The notes under the pieces are model-generated. The model was not told the origin of the DNA and ran no database searches. It saw nothing but the letters and a program-made list of their open reading frames with translations. Below, one piece after another: positions 10,351-17,495 of a stretch of DNA of 25,120 bases. Position numbers and translations under genes: made by a program. The DNA comes from Thiocapsa sp. UBA6158 (lineage in GTDB: Bacteria; Pseudomonadota; Gammaproteobacteria; Chromatiales; Chromatiaceae): NCBI RefSeq assembly GCF_002423035.1, contig NZ_DIUM01000128.1:2083-27202 (forward strand), given 5' to 3'. Every line of letters starts with the position of its first letter. The stretch's first letter is position 1.

Positions 10351-11433
10351 TCAATGCCGCCAGAGGAGCTGATCGACGTATCGCTTCACGAGACGGTGCC
10401 CGGGGGTGTCGATCGTCGTGAACTCGAGGTTGGTGCGGTGCAATCCCTCGCTCGGCTGGGTTCGCAGGACCCGCGCATAGACCTCGGTCGCCGGATCGGC
10501 ACCGAACTCGGGTGCGAAGGTCAGGATGACCTCCGAATAGGGCGGCAGGATCAGGGGTAGATCGGCGTTCATCCCGTAATAGCTCAGATCGTTTGCCTTG
10601 CCCATGAAGCGTTGCGATTGGATGCACTTGGACTCGACTCGACGTAAGACGATCGGAAAGTCAACCGGAACGCGCGGCGAGCGACGGATCTCGATCCGCG
10701 GAACCACCAGTCGCTCCGGCCCTTTGACGGCGAGCAGCTCGTAGAGTGTGATCTCGCGTGCCTTGCCCTTCACGAAAACCGAGTTCGCACTGCCGATATC
10801 GATATAGTCGCGCGCGGACGCATAGCTGGCATCGCTGAGCAACACCTGCCCCCGCAGGCTGTAGCCCTCCATCCGGGCCGTCAGATTGACCGTGTCGCCG
10901 ATCACGGTGTACTCGTTGTAGACCCGCGAGCCGAAGCTGCCGGCCATCACGCTGCCGCTGTTGACGGCGATACCGGCATAGATGCTGGGCTCTGCGATCA
11001 GTTGGCTTTCGCGGTTGAGCCCGAGCATCGCCTGCTGCATCTCGACCGCACAGCAAAGCGCGCGCTTGAGGTGATCGTCGCGACGCACAGGCGCGCCGAA
11101 GATCGCCATCACGGCGTCGCCCATGAATTTGTCGACGACGCCACCGTGACGGTGGACGAGCTCCACCATCCGCGCGAAATACCGATTGAGCAGGCTGATG
11201 ATGGTTTGAACGGGTTGGGATTCGGTCAGTGCCGTGAAGCCGCGAATATCGGCGATCAGGACGGTCGCCTCGACCTCTTCGATCGGCTGAGATTCGAGCA
11301 AAAAGGCATCGAGCAGCGGATTGAGCCGCTCGGTCATCGCCTCCTGTTGTCGGTTCGCTGCCTCGGTGTCGTAGACCTGTTGCGCCAGGCCGGAGATACC
11401 CGCAACCAACGACTGTCTGTCTCTGTGCTGCAT
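10351..11433 (-). CDS. Class III adenylate cyclase fused to a C-terminal PilZ domain
   Basis: 360 residues, no membrane segment. After a helical leader (about 1-48) comes a class III nucleotidyl cyclase domain (about 52-225). The two metal-binding Asp occur in LIADIRGFTAL (about 57) and KFMGDAVMAIFG (about 105). The Lys of DKFMGD and Asp of TVIGDTVNLTAR (about 181) are the adenine-specific pair, and the Asn/Arg of VNLTAR stabilise the transition state, so adenylate cyclase activity is predicted. Residues about 245-355 form a PilZ domain with RRSPR (RxxxR, about 251) and NDLSYYG ([D/N]xSxxG, about 284), the canonical c-di-GMP-binding motifs. I infer that c-di-GMP binding could tune cAMP synthesis. 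The divergent gene at 11635 is 201 nt away. No strong Shine-Dalgarno is seen at the ATG. Confidence 0.9.
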   Translation of the reverse strand: MQHRDRQSLVAGISGLAQQVYDTEAANRQQEAMTERLNPLLDAFLLESQPIEEVEATVLIADIRGFTALTESQPVQTIISLLNRYFARMVELVHRHGGVVDKFMGDAVMAIFGAPVRRDDHLKRALCCAVEMQQAMLGLNRESQLIAEPSIYAGIAVNSGSVMAGSFGSRVYNEYTVIGDTVNLTARMEGYSLRGQVLLSDASYASARDYIDIGSANSVFVKGKAREITLYELLAVKGPERLVVPRIEIRRSPRVPVDFPIVLRRVESKCIQSQRFMGKANDLSYYGMNADLPLILPPYSEVILTFAPEFGADPATEVYARVLRTQPSEGLHRTNLEFTTIDTPGHRLVKRYVDQLLWRH

Positions 11434-11634
11434 GGGACAAGACTGCCTCTAGATCCCCGTCGACAAGCATAGGGTACAAATTAGACAACGGCGGAGCGTA
11501 AAAAGCCCTGCGGCAATCGGAATTGATTGACGTTTTTCATGGGATACAGGTTGCGGGCGGAGCAAGCTGCTGCTTCTTCGGGGACGTCTCGCAGCGTCCT
11601 CGTCATGCCATGCACCGACAGGAGACACCCCCGG

Positions 11635-12063
11635 ATGGATCGTTTCACCCGTATCTACAGTATCGCAATCGGCGTCGTCGTCATCGGCGCCCTGGCCGTT
11701 TGGATCGCCTCGGCCTGGAAGCCGCAGGTTTGGGAGCTCGATCAAGTCCTCGAAGCAGATCCGCTGGTGTCCTCCTACCCCTATCGCTTCCGGGTGGTCT
11801 CGTTCGAGAACGGGGTCGCGACCATCTCCACACCGCGCTCGTTCGATGTACCGGCCTATCGCTTCCTCGCCATCATCCACCCGAATCTGACCAACAAGGC
11901 GGACAATGATCCGCAAGTGATCGCCGCCCAACAGGATCTGATCGATCATCAAAAGCGTGCCCAAGGTTTGATTCTGGCACAACCCCGGGTCGACTCAGTG
12001 GAATGGCAGCTCGATACTCAGTGGCTCGCGGCGCGCGGAATCACCGTCTCGCCCACGCCTTAG
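11635..12063 (+). CDS. Hypothetical membrane-anchored protein
   Basis: 142 residues. I do not recognise a family. The ATG at 11635 has AGGAGA about 9-10 nt upstream; an open frame reaches back to 11527 but lacks such support. One hydrophobic segment near the N-terminus (about 6-27, YSIAIGVVVIGALAVWIAS) is followed by a soluble domain with no cysteines. This predicts a membrane-tethered protein with its bulk probably in the periplasm. The domain contains PYRFRVVSFENGVATISTP and a later charged stretch around DNDPQVIAAQQDLIDHQKRA that may be helical. Codon use matches its neighbours. It is divergent from the cyclase-PilZ gene and may share its control region. Confidence 0.7.
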   Translation: MDRFTRIYSIAIGVVVIGALAVWIASAWKPQVWELDQVLEADPLVSSYPYRFRVVSFENGVATISTPRSFDVPAYRFLAIIHPNLTNKADNDPQVIAAQQDLIDHQKRAQGLILAQPRVDSVEWQLDTQWLAARGITVSPTP

Positions 12064-12085
12064 CTCACGCCGTCTCTCCCGAGCC

Positions 12086-12111
12086 GGCCCGGTCTCACCC
12101 GCACCCGGGCC
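12086..12111 (+). terminator. Weak hairpin after the hypothetical gene
   Basis: GGCCCGG (12086-12092) can pair with CCGGGCC (12105-12111) around a 12-nt loop, 23 nt after the stop codon. There is no T run, so terminator function is a guess. Confidence 0.25.
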
Positions 12112-12194
12112 AAGCGGCGGGCCGCGCTGTCGGCGCGGCGTTTCCGGCGCGTGCCTGCCTCTTTCGGCCGATGGGCGTATCCGTCGCGAGCCGC

Positions 12195-12200
12195 TATACT
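12195..12200 (+). promoter_or_regulatory. Possible -10 element of the ybaN-like gene
   Basis: TATACT, 5 of 6 to the sigma-70 -10 consensus and standing out in very GC-rich sequence. The -35 position (TGGGCG at 17 nt) is poor. If used, it would give a leader of about 125 nt before the ATG at 12334. Confidence 0.3.
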
Positions 12201-12333
12201 CTCGGCCTCGCAGTCAGTTGGGCCGTTGTGGGTCCTTCTGGATGGAGCGGAGCCGCAGGGGAGTCGATCCCGGATTCGGGTCGTCGAGCCTCGGTGTCCC
12301 TTCGGAAGTCGACCCTTCAGTCTGGAGCACCCG

Positions 12334-12837
12334 ATGCACGGCAATATCTCCGAGCAAGATCCCACTGTCGCAAGCGTCGGCGGAAACCGCCGCCGGGTTT
12401 ACAACCTGTTGGGCTGGCTCTGCTTCGGATTGGGTTTTTTGGGGATGGTGCTGCCGCTGATGCCGACCACGGTGTTCTGGATCTGTGCGACCTGGCTGTG
12501 GCTGCGCAGCTCGCCCAAGCGGGTGCGCTTCCTGGTCGAGCACCCGCGTTTCGGCGCATCGATTCGAGTGTTTCTCGAGCGCGGCGAGATGTGCCGGACC
12601 GGCAAGACGGCGGCCATCGGCAGCATGGCGATCAGCTGGTCGGTCTGGTACGGACTCGCCACACCGGGGCCCGTGCTGGCGATGTCGGTGGCGGCTATTC
12701 TGGGCCTGGTGGCACTGTGGATCGGAACACGTCCGGAGGGTTCCAAACCGCAAACGCAGGCTCTGGTGACCTTGGACCTCAACGCCTTCTCGCGCGCGCC
12801 GAATTCAGCGAAATCGCCTCGAGACCCGCCGAGCTGA
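12334..12837 (+). CDS. ybaN: YbaN/DUF454 family inner-membrane protein
   Basis: 167 residues from the ATG at 12334, with GGAG 7 nt upstream. The DUF454 pattern is clear: GWLCFGLGFLGMVLPLMPTT (about 28-47), then FWICATWLWLRSSPKR, HPRFGASI, and a later pair of hydrophobic segments (about 90-128) ending in LWIGTRPEG. Three to four membrane helices are expected. The protein is somewhat longer than the about 125 residues typical of E. coli YbaN because of a polar N-terminus and a C-terminal tail of about 35 residues with no recognisable domain. The family is widespread and has no defined function. The gene is followed by 197 nt without a gene and then by the convergent FNR gene. Confidence 0.85.
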   Translation: MHGNISEQDPTVASVGGNRRRVYNLLGWLCFGLGFLGMVLPLMPTTVFWICATWLWLRSSPKRVRFLVEHPRFGASIRVFLERGEMCRTGKTAAIGSMAISWSVWYGLATPGPVLAMSVAAILGLVALWIGTRPEGSKPQTQALVTLDLNAFSRAPNSAKSPRDPPS

Positions 12838-12940
12838 GCCGCGTAGGATCGGTCGAGCGCAGCAACATTCATCCGCCCCACGCGACGCCCGAGCAAGCCC
12901 GGGGTCTCTGCACAAACGCACGAGTGTCAAGCGCAGCGCA

Positions 12941-12972
12941 GTCCACCGGCGCCGACGCAGGGCGCGGTGGAC
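12941..12972. terminator. Hairpin between convergent ybaN-like and FNR genes
   Basis: A 12-bp stem with one bulged G: GTCCACCG-G-CGCC (12941-12953) pairs with GGCGCGGTGGAC (12961-12972) around a 7-nt loop. It lies in the 197-nt gap between convergent stop codons. It lacks a T run on both sides and is most likely a shared 3' end structure. Confidence 0.45.
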
Positions 12973-13034
12973 CTCTCTCGCGCTCGTCCATCGTATGGAC
13001 CGGTCGGTCAAGCCCAGGTATCGATTGCCCGGTC

Positions 13035-13895
13035 TCAATCGTAAATCAGCTCGGACCAACGTCCATCGTCGATCATCTTCTTCTTGATCGCCTTCCAGTC
13101 TTCGGACGAGCCCACACGCTCCGCCATCACCTTGTCGAAGACAGCTGCGATCTTGCCCAGTCCCGAGATGAAGACATGCGTCGTGGGCTCCTTGATGAGG
13201 TGCAAGGCCTCGTCGGCATTGTCGGAAAGACCGCGCTCCAATGCCTGCGAGGACGACATCAAGGGACGCGTGCCGAGCGCTCTGAATGCCTTGAATGTCT
13301 TGTCGTCGTAATAGTTGGCGAGATCGCTGGTCTCGTCGTTGGTATACATGAGATCCAGACCGCTGCGGCCGCCGTAATACAGGCGAACCTGCCCCTTCCA
13401 ATCGCCGCGCCGTTCGTAGATCAGTTGAGCGAAGGCGCGGAACGGGGCAATGCCTGTCCCGGTGCCGATCATGAGTAGATTGGCGCGGTTGTCCAACGGC
13501 ATCCTGAATGGACTGAGATAGGGGCCGGTGATGGTCAAGGGTGCACCCGGCTTTGCATCGCAAAGATAGTTCGAGGCGATACCCGGATAGCGCTCCCCAC
13601 TGACCTCGTCGATATAGAAGCAGCGACGGACCAGAAGATCGAGTGCAATACCCGAGTCGAGCGGGATCGTGCGCGCGTTGGCGATCGAATAGCGCCGCAC
13701 ATGGTATGGATTACCGAAGGGATGCGGTCCCGGCACCACCACGCCGATGCTTTGGCCTTCGACGAATTGAAAAGCCGGATCGACCACCTGCAGGGTGATA
13801 TGGCGGACCTCGTCCGAGTTCTCGGGTGTGATTCGCCTGGAATCCTTGATGAATGCCTGAGTCGTCGGACCCAAATCGGCCGGGGCTTCACTCAT
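13035..13895 (-). CDS. fpr: Ferredoxin-NADP+ reductase
   Basis: 286 residues, soluble flavoprotein that exchanges electrons between ferredoxin and NADP(H). The FAD-binding barrel (about 1-140) has the flavin motif RRYSIAN (about 67). The NADP-binding Rossmann domain (about 145-286) has LLMIGTGTGIAPFRAF, YYGGRSGLDLMY and HVFISGLGKIAAVFDKVM. The C-terminus WSELIYD has Tyr as the penultimate residue, near the aromatic position that stacks on the flavin in plant-type FNRs. The ATG at 13895 has AAGGAG 10 nt upstream. It is the last gene of the minus-strand rnf cluster, 141 nt after the small Cys-rich ORF, so it may be read from the operon or from a promoter of its own. Context suggests it links the ferredoxin pool served by Rnf and NifJ to NADPH. 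Family certain; the symbol is less so. Confidence 0.88.
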   Translation of the reverse strand: MSEAPADLGPTTQAFIKDSRRITPENSDEVRHITLQVVDPAFQFVEGQSIGVVVPGPHPFGNPYHVRRYSIANARTIPLDSGIALDLLVRRCFYIDEVSGERYPGIASNYLCDAKPGAPLTITGPYLSPFRMPLDNRANLLMIGTGTGIAPFRAFAQLIYERRGDWKGQVRLYYGGRSGLDLMYTNDETSDLANYYDDKTFKAFRALGTRPLMSSSQALERGLSDNADEALHLIKEPTTHVFISGLGKIAAVFDKVMAERVGSSEDWKAIKKKMIDDGRWSELIYD

Positions 13896-14036
13896 GGTTT
13901 ACGCGCTCCTTATACTCTAGCGGGCTCCACCGGAGCCGAGACGAAATGACTGTGATGATTCGGCGTCGCACGCGCGACGACGAAGCTGACAAAACCCTCT
14001 TTCGGGCCCTTTCTGAATCGGTGAGGCGGCGCCCGA

Positions 14037-14204
14037 TCAGCGTCGCTCGCAGCTTCCGCTGCCGCAGGAGCACCCGCCGTCGTTGCGGCGAAAGGGCCCG
14101 AGTTCAGGATGACGGGCGGCGAAGGCGGCATAGAGGCGCTCCACCATGACCCAGGCCGCGAGCACCAGAAAGATGATCAGCGAGGCCAAGAGCACCTTAA
14201 CCAT
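14037..14204 (-). CDS. Small Cys-rich single-pass membrane protein in rnf operon
   Basis: 55 residues, found by translating the gap after rnfA. Residues 2-20 (VKVLLASLIIFLVLAAWVM) form one membrane helix. An amphipathic stretch follows, and the tail GGCSCGSGSCERR carries three cysteines in a CxCx4C pattern. A strong Shine-Dalgarno GGAGG lies 5 nt before the ATG, and the ORF overlaps the 3' end of rnfA by 8 nt, so it is very probably translated together with it. The layout (N-terminal helix, C-terminal cysteines) resembles NqrM, the factor needed to place the iron centre of the related Na+-NQR, and also FeoB-associated Cys-rich membrane proteins. I infer a role in metal-centre assembly of the RnfA/RnfE pair. 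I do not recognise it as a named Rnf component. Confidence 0.75.
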   Translation of the reverse strand: MVKVLLASLIIFLVLAAWVMVERLYAAFAARHPELGPFRRNDGGCSCGSGSCERR

Positions 14205-14787
14205 GCGAGCCTCCGAGCCCCGCGAAGCCCATGAAGGCGAGCGACAGAAGCCCCGCCAGCATGAGGCTCATGGCCGCGCCCTGGCTGACGCTCGGCACGC
14301 GGGCAAGCTCGAGCTTCTCGCGTAGCCCGGCCATCAACATCAAGGCCAGCATGAAGCCGCCGCCCGCGCCCAGTGCATAGACCAGGCTCTGCACGAAGTC
14401 GTATTCCTTCGCGGTTTGAAACAGTGCAAGGCCGAGAATGGCGCAGTTGGTCGTGATCAGCGGCAAGAAGATGCCGAGCGAGCGAAAGAGCGCCGGGCTG
14501 TAGCGCTTGACCAGCATCTCCACGAGCTGCACGGCCGAGGCGATGACGGCGATGTAGCAGATCAGCCGAAGGAACAGCAGATCCAATTCAGTCAGCAGCC
14601 AATTGATGCCGTAGGCGCTGACCGAGCTCACCAGCATCACGAAGATGACCGCGAGACCCATATTCCAGGCGGTCTCCTTCTTCGCCGAGACGCCGAGGAA
14701 GGGACAGATGCCCAGGAAGAGCGCCAACACGAAGTTGTTGACGACAGCGGCGTTCAGAAAGATCAGATAGAGCGATTCATCCTGCAT
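14197..14787 (-). CDS. rnfA: Electron transport complex subunit RnfA
   Basis: 196 residues, integral membrane subunit with about six helices. With RnfE it forms the inverted pseudo-symmetric pair that holds an iron-sulfur centre in the membrane. The two conserved cysteine segments are visible: FLGICPFLGVSAKKETAWNM (about 24-43) and LITTNCAILGLALF (about 108-121). Length matches E. coli RsxA (193). The start at 14787 overlaps rnfE by 11 nt and its stop overlaps the small Cys-rich ORF by 8 nt, so translation is probably coupled through all three. Confidence 0.95.
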   Translation of the reverse strand: MQDESLYLIFLNAAVVNNFVLALFLGICPFLGVSAKKETAWNMGLAVIFVMLVSSVSAYGINWLLTELDLLFLRLICYIAVIASAVQLVEMLVKRYSPALFRSLGIFLPLITTNCAILGLALFQTAKEYDFVQSLVYALGAGGGFMLALMLMAGLREKLELARVPSVSQGAAMSLMLAGLLSLAFMGFAGLGGSHG

Positions 14788-15478
14788 TGGCGGCGACCCC
14801 GGAGCCTTGCATGACCTTGCGCTCTTTGCGCAAACGCAGCCAGTTGAAGAGCAGCAGCCAAGCCCCGAGCACGAAGAAACCGCCCGGCGGCAGGACCATG
14901 ATCACCCAGGGTTGAAAGCCCTCGCCGAAGAGCGGAACGCCGAAGAGAGTTCCGTTGCCGAGGATCTCGCGTACGGTGCCGAGCGACAGCAGTGCCAGGG
15001 TGAAGCCGGCGCCCATGCCGAGACTGTTGATCAAGGTGGTGTGCAGGCGCTGCTTGGAGGCATAGGCCTCGGCCCGTCCGAGGATGACGCAATTGACCAC
15101 GATGAGCTGGATGAAGGCACCGAGCGCAGCGTAGAGCTCGAGGCTGATCGCCTGGATCCCGTAGTCGACGACGGTCACGAAGGTCGCGATGATGATGATA
15201 TAGCTCGCAATCCGCACCTGCTTGGGGATCCAGTTGCGCAGCAGGGACACCAGCACGCCCGAGCCGACCAGCACGAAGGTGGTGGCCAAGCCCATGCCGA
15301 GTGCGTTGATGGAGGTATTGGTCACCGCCAGCACCGGACACATGCCGAGCAACATCACGAAGACCGGGTTCTCCTTCCACAGTCCACGAATGAAGGTGTC
15401 CGCGGTGAGCGTCTCTTGCGGATTCAGAGCGAGCGTGGGCGGGGGGACACTCGCGCTCCGATTGGGCGATTCAGCCAT
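14777..15478 (-). CDS. rnfE: Electron transport complex subunit RnfE
   Basis: 233 residues, multi-pass membrane partner of RnfA. The conserved segments FIRGLWKENPVFVMLLGMCP (about 29-48) and LIVVNCVILGRAEAYAS (about 121-137) hold the two cysteines expected to ligate the intramembrane iron centre. LPPGGFFVLGAWLLLFNWL marks the last helix. The polar leader of about 25 residues is slightly longer than in enteric RsxE. It starts 15 nt after rnfG and overlaps rnfA. Confidence 0.95.
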   Translation of the reverse strand: MAESPNRSASVPPPTLALNPQETLTADTFIRGLWKENPVFVMLLGMCPVLAVTNTSINALGMGLATTFVLVGSGVLVSLLRNWIPKQVRIASYIIIIATFVTVVDYGIQAISLELYAALGAFIQLIVVNCVILGRAEAYASKQRLHTTLINSLGMGAGFTLALLSLGTVREILGNGTLFGVPLFGEGFQPWVIMVLPPGGFFVLGAWLLLFNWLRLRKERKVMQGSGVAANAG

Positions 15479-15493
15479 GCGAAAAGCTCCGCG

Positions 15494-16192
15494 TTAGTTT
15501 GGTTGCGACAGGGTCGCCAGATCGCGCTGGATAGCGGGAACGGCCCGTTCAGCGGCCTGGTTCGCCGCCCTGCCCATCGCGCGCGAGGAGATGGTCGCGC
15601 CGGTGATGGCGTCGATCTGCCAGGGTTCGGTCTTGGTCCCGTGCTTCACGGTCACGATCGGGTTCGCAAGCGCCGTACCCTCGGTGTTGAGCCCGGCATC
15701 GAGCGCCTCGAAATTCCTCAGGAACTCGGGGTCGCTGTCGAGCTTGTCGCCGAATCCGGGCGTCTCGTTGGATTTCAGCACCTTGCTGCCGACGATGCAT
15801 CGGCACTCGGGATCATAGGCAAACATCACCTGCACCGGGCCGGCATAGCCTGCGCCCACACCGATGAAGGCCAGACCCTTGAGCCGCTCCTCGGCATCGT
15901 AGGCCGCATAGAGCGGGTCGCCGCTCACACCCGGCTCAGCCGGCACCAGCCGACCCTCGGCCGTGACCAGGAAATCGTGCTTGGCGACCGCCCCGGGCAG
16001 AACCCGAAAGACCGCCTTTTCGGTCAGGATGCGTTGCTTCTCGGCGATGATCGGCTGGGTGTAGTGCTCCACGAGGACCACCAGCAGACCCGAGATCATG
16101 GCGATACCGCCGAGCGTGCGGAGCATGGCCCAAGAGGGCGTGGCTGCGGGTTGAACCGGCGTCTGAGGTTGAACGTGCGCGTCGTTGCTCAT
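15494..16192 (-). CDS. rnfG: Electron transport complex subunit RnfG
   Basis: 232 residues. One membrane helix near the N-terminus (about 23-42) anchors a periplasmic FMN-binding domain. The covalent flavinylation motif is seen as DAITGATISSRAM, where the Thr of the GAT triplet would carry FMN through a phosphoester bond made by ApbE. ETPGFGDKLDS (about 138) is also characteristic. A pair of cysteines occurs in YDPECRCIVGSK. The N-terminal 20 residues are Pro/Gln-rich. It starts 4 nt after the rnfD stop, and the purine-rich GGGGGAG used as Shine-Dalgarno lies inside the end of rnfD. No apbE gene lies in the window, so flavinylation would depend on one elsewhere. Confidence 0.94.
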   Translation of the reverse strand: MSNDAHVQPQTPVQPAATPSWAMLRTLGGIAMISGLLVVLVEHYTQPIIAEKQRILTEKAVFRVLPGAVAKHDFLVTAEGRLVPAEPGVSGDPLYAAYDAEERLKGLAFIGVGAGYAGPVQVMFAYDPECRCIVGSKVLKSNETPGFGDKLDSDPEFLRNFEALDAGLNTEGTALANPIVTVKHGTKTEPWQIDAITGATISSRAMGRAANQAAERAVPAIQRDLATLSQPN

Positions 16193-16196
16193 TCGC

Positions 16197-17243
16197 TCAC
16201 TCCCCCCGGCCCTTTCCGACCGCTCCGTAGACCCGAGGTTGGGTCCAGCTCATGATCAAGGGTCCAAGCGCATTGGCCAGCAGGATCGCATACATGATGC
16301 CTTCGACCAGCCCGCCGAACAGTCGGATAACGACCGTCAAGGATCCGATAAAGAGCCCGTAGACGATGACGCCGCTGGTGGTGACCGGCGAGGCCACCAT
16401 GTCGCTCGCCATGAACCAGGCCCCGAGCATGAGTCCGCCCGAGAAGAGCACGAACCAGGGACTCGGATAGAGGCTGGCGTCCATCAGCCAAAAAGGCAGA
16501 GTCGTGAGTGCCGCGCCGGCCATCACGGCGGCCGGGATGCGCCAGTCCAGCATGCGTTTGGAGGCGAGCCAGAGCCCGCAGATCAGGATCAGTGCAGCGG
16601 AGGTCTCTCCGGCCGAGCCGGCGATCATTCCGGTGAAGACATCGGTCACCGGCAGCTCGATGTGCTGGAACTTCTGCAGAGCGAGCGGTGTGGCACCGGT
16701 CCAGGCATCGAGCTGCAGACCCGCAATCCAATCCTTCACCGGGATCGGCTGCATGAAGGGCAGCGTGAAGGTCGAGGGGATGACCTCGGTGAAGCGACCC
16801 GGCGCGAACGCAGGCGTCCAGGTCGTGATCGCCACCGGGAAGGCGGCCTGCACGAAGGCGCGTCCGACCAGGGCCGGATTCATGACGTTGTAGCCGAGAC
16901 CGCCGAAGAGTGCCTTGCCCAAGGCCACGCCGATGAAGGCCGCGACCGCGGCCATCCACAGCGGAAAGCCCGGAGGCAGCGTCAGCGCAAGCAGGATGCC
17001 GGTGATGACGACGGACCAGTCCGAGACGGTGTTGCCCCGCCCGCTTGTGCGTGCGAAAAACCACTCGGTCGCGATCGCAACACCCGTCGTGGTCAGGAGC
17101 AGGAGCAGCGCGCTCAGCCCGAACTGAAAGACCGAGAAGGCACAGATCGGCAAGAGCGCAAAGACCACATTGCGCATGATGCGGTCGACGCTGATCGCCC
17201 GCTTCAGATGCGGTGAGGTTCTGATTTCGATCGGTTTAGGCAT
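16197..17243 (-). CDS. rnfD: Electron transport complex subunit RnfD
   Basis: 348 residues from the ATG at 17243, which begins MPKPIEIRTSPHLK and has AAGGA 9 nt upstream. An open frame runs back to 17330 but its extra residues are encoded by the repeat-rich spacer, so it is rejected. Integral membrane subunit with about ten helices; SPHLK at the start, LPPGFPLWMAAVAAFIGVALGKALFGGLGYNVMNPALVGRA-like elements in the middle, and DAWTGATPLALQKF (about 177) holding the Thr that carries covalent FMN. The C-terminal half includes ASDMVASPVTTSG and the final helix ILLANALGPLIMSW. It is the first gene after the 252-nt spacer that separates it from rnfC. Confidence 0.95.
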   Translation of the reverse strand: MPKPIEIRTSPHLKRAISVDRIMRNVVFALLPICAFSVFQFGLSALLLLLTTTGVAIATEWFFARTSGRGNTVSDWSVVITGILLALTLPPGFPLWMAAVAAFIGVALGKALFGGLGYNVMNPALVGRAFVQAAFPVAITTWTPAFAPGRFTEVIPSTFTLPFMQPIPVKDWIAGLQLDAWTGATPLALQKFQHIELPVTDVFTGMIAGSAGETSAALILICGLWLASKRMLDWRIPAAVMAGAALTTLPFWLMDASLYPSPWFVLFSGGLMLGAWFMASDMVASPVTTSGVIVYGLFIGSLTVVIRLFGGLVEGIMYAILLANALGPLIMSWTQPRVYGAVGKGRGE

Positions 17244-17263
17244 GGCGGGTGGTCCTTGGGAGT

Positions 17264-17290
17264 GCCTCCAGCCTCCAGCCTCCAGCCTCC
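17264..17290 (+). repeat. Heptanucleotide array, left arm
   Basis: Nearly four tandem copies of GCCTCCA (17264-17270, 17271-17277, 17278-17284, and six bases 17285-17290). It is the reverse complement, with one mismatch over 27 nt, of 17423-17449, so the transcript of the rnfC-rnfD spacer could fold into a long stem. Confidence 0.85.
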
Positions 17291-17400
17291 GGCAAGTCTT
17301 GCCCGGCGTTAACGGCAAGTGCTCCGGCAAAATCGCACTGCGGCGGGCAAACAGCGCGATGCCGGGGGAGTCCCGACACCAAAAAAATGCCGACCGCAGC

Positions 17401-17449
17401 AGAAGGCAGGAGGCAGGAGGCTGGTGGCTGGAGGCTGGAGGCTGGAGGC
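17401..17449 (+). repeat. Heptanucleotide array, right arm (inverted)
   Basis: Seven consecutive 7-nt units with drift: AGAAGGC, AGGAGGC, AGGAGGC, TGGTGGC, TGGAGGC, TGGAGGC, TGGAGGC. The last four pair with the left arm at 17264-17290. The 110-nt core between the arrays contains no convincing ORF. The whole block fills the only large gap inside the rnf operon. Confidence 0.85.
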
Positions 17450-17495
17450 TCGCAGCGACAGGCGGTGCGCCGACAGTCGACGGCGATTGGAACAG

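Noticed and set aside
11434..11634. Divergent promoters between the cyclase-PilZ gene and the hypothetical gene
   Set aside because: A few partial -35/-10 matches exist on both strands (for example TTGACG near 11530) but none with good spacing and both boxes.
14807..16255. A 482-codon + strand frame opposite rnfE and rnfG
   Set aside because: Antisense shadow of two well-supported Rnf genes, His/Gln/Glu-rich and domain-free.
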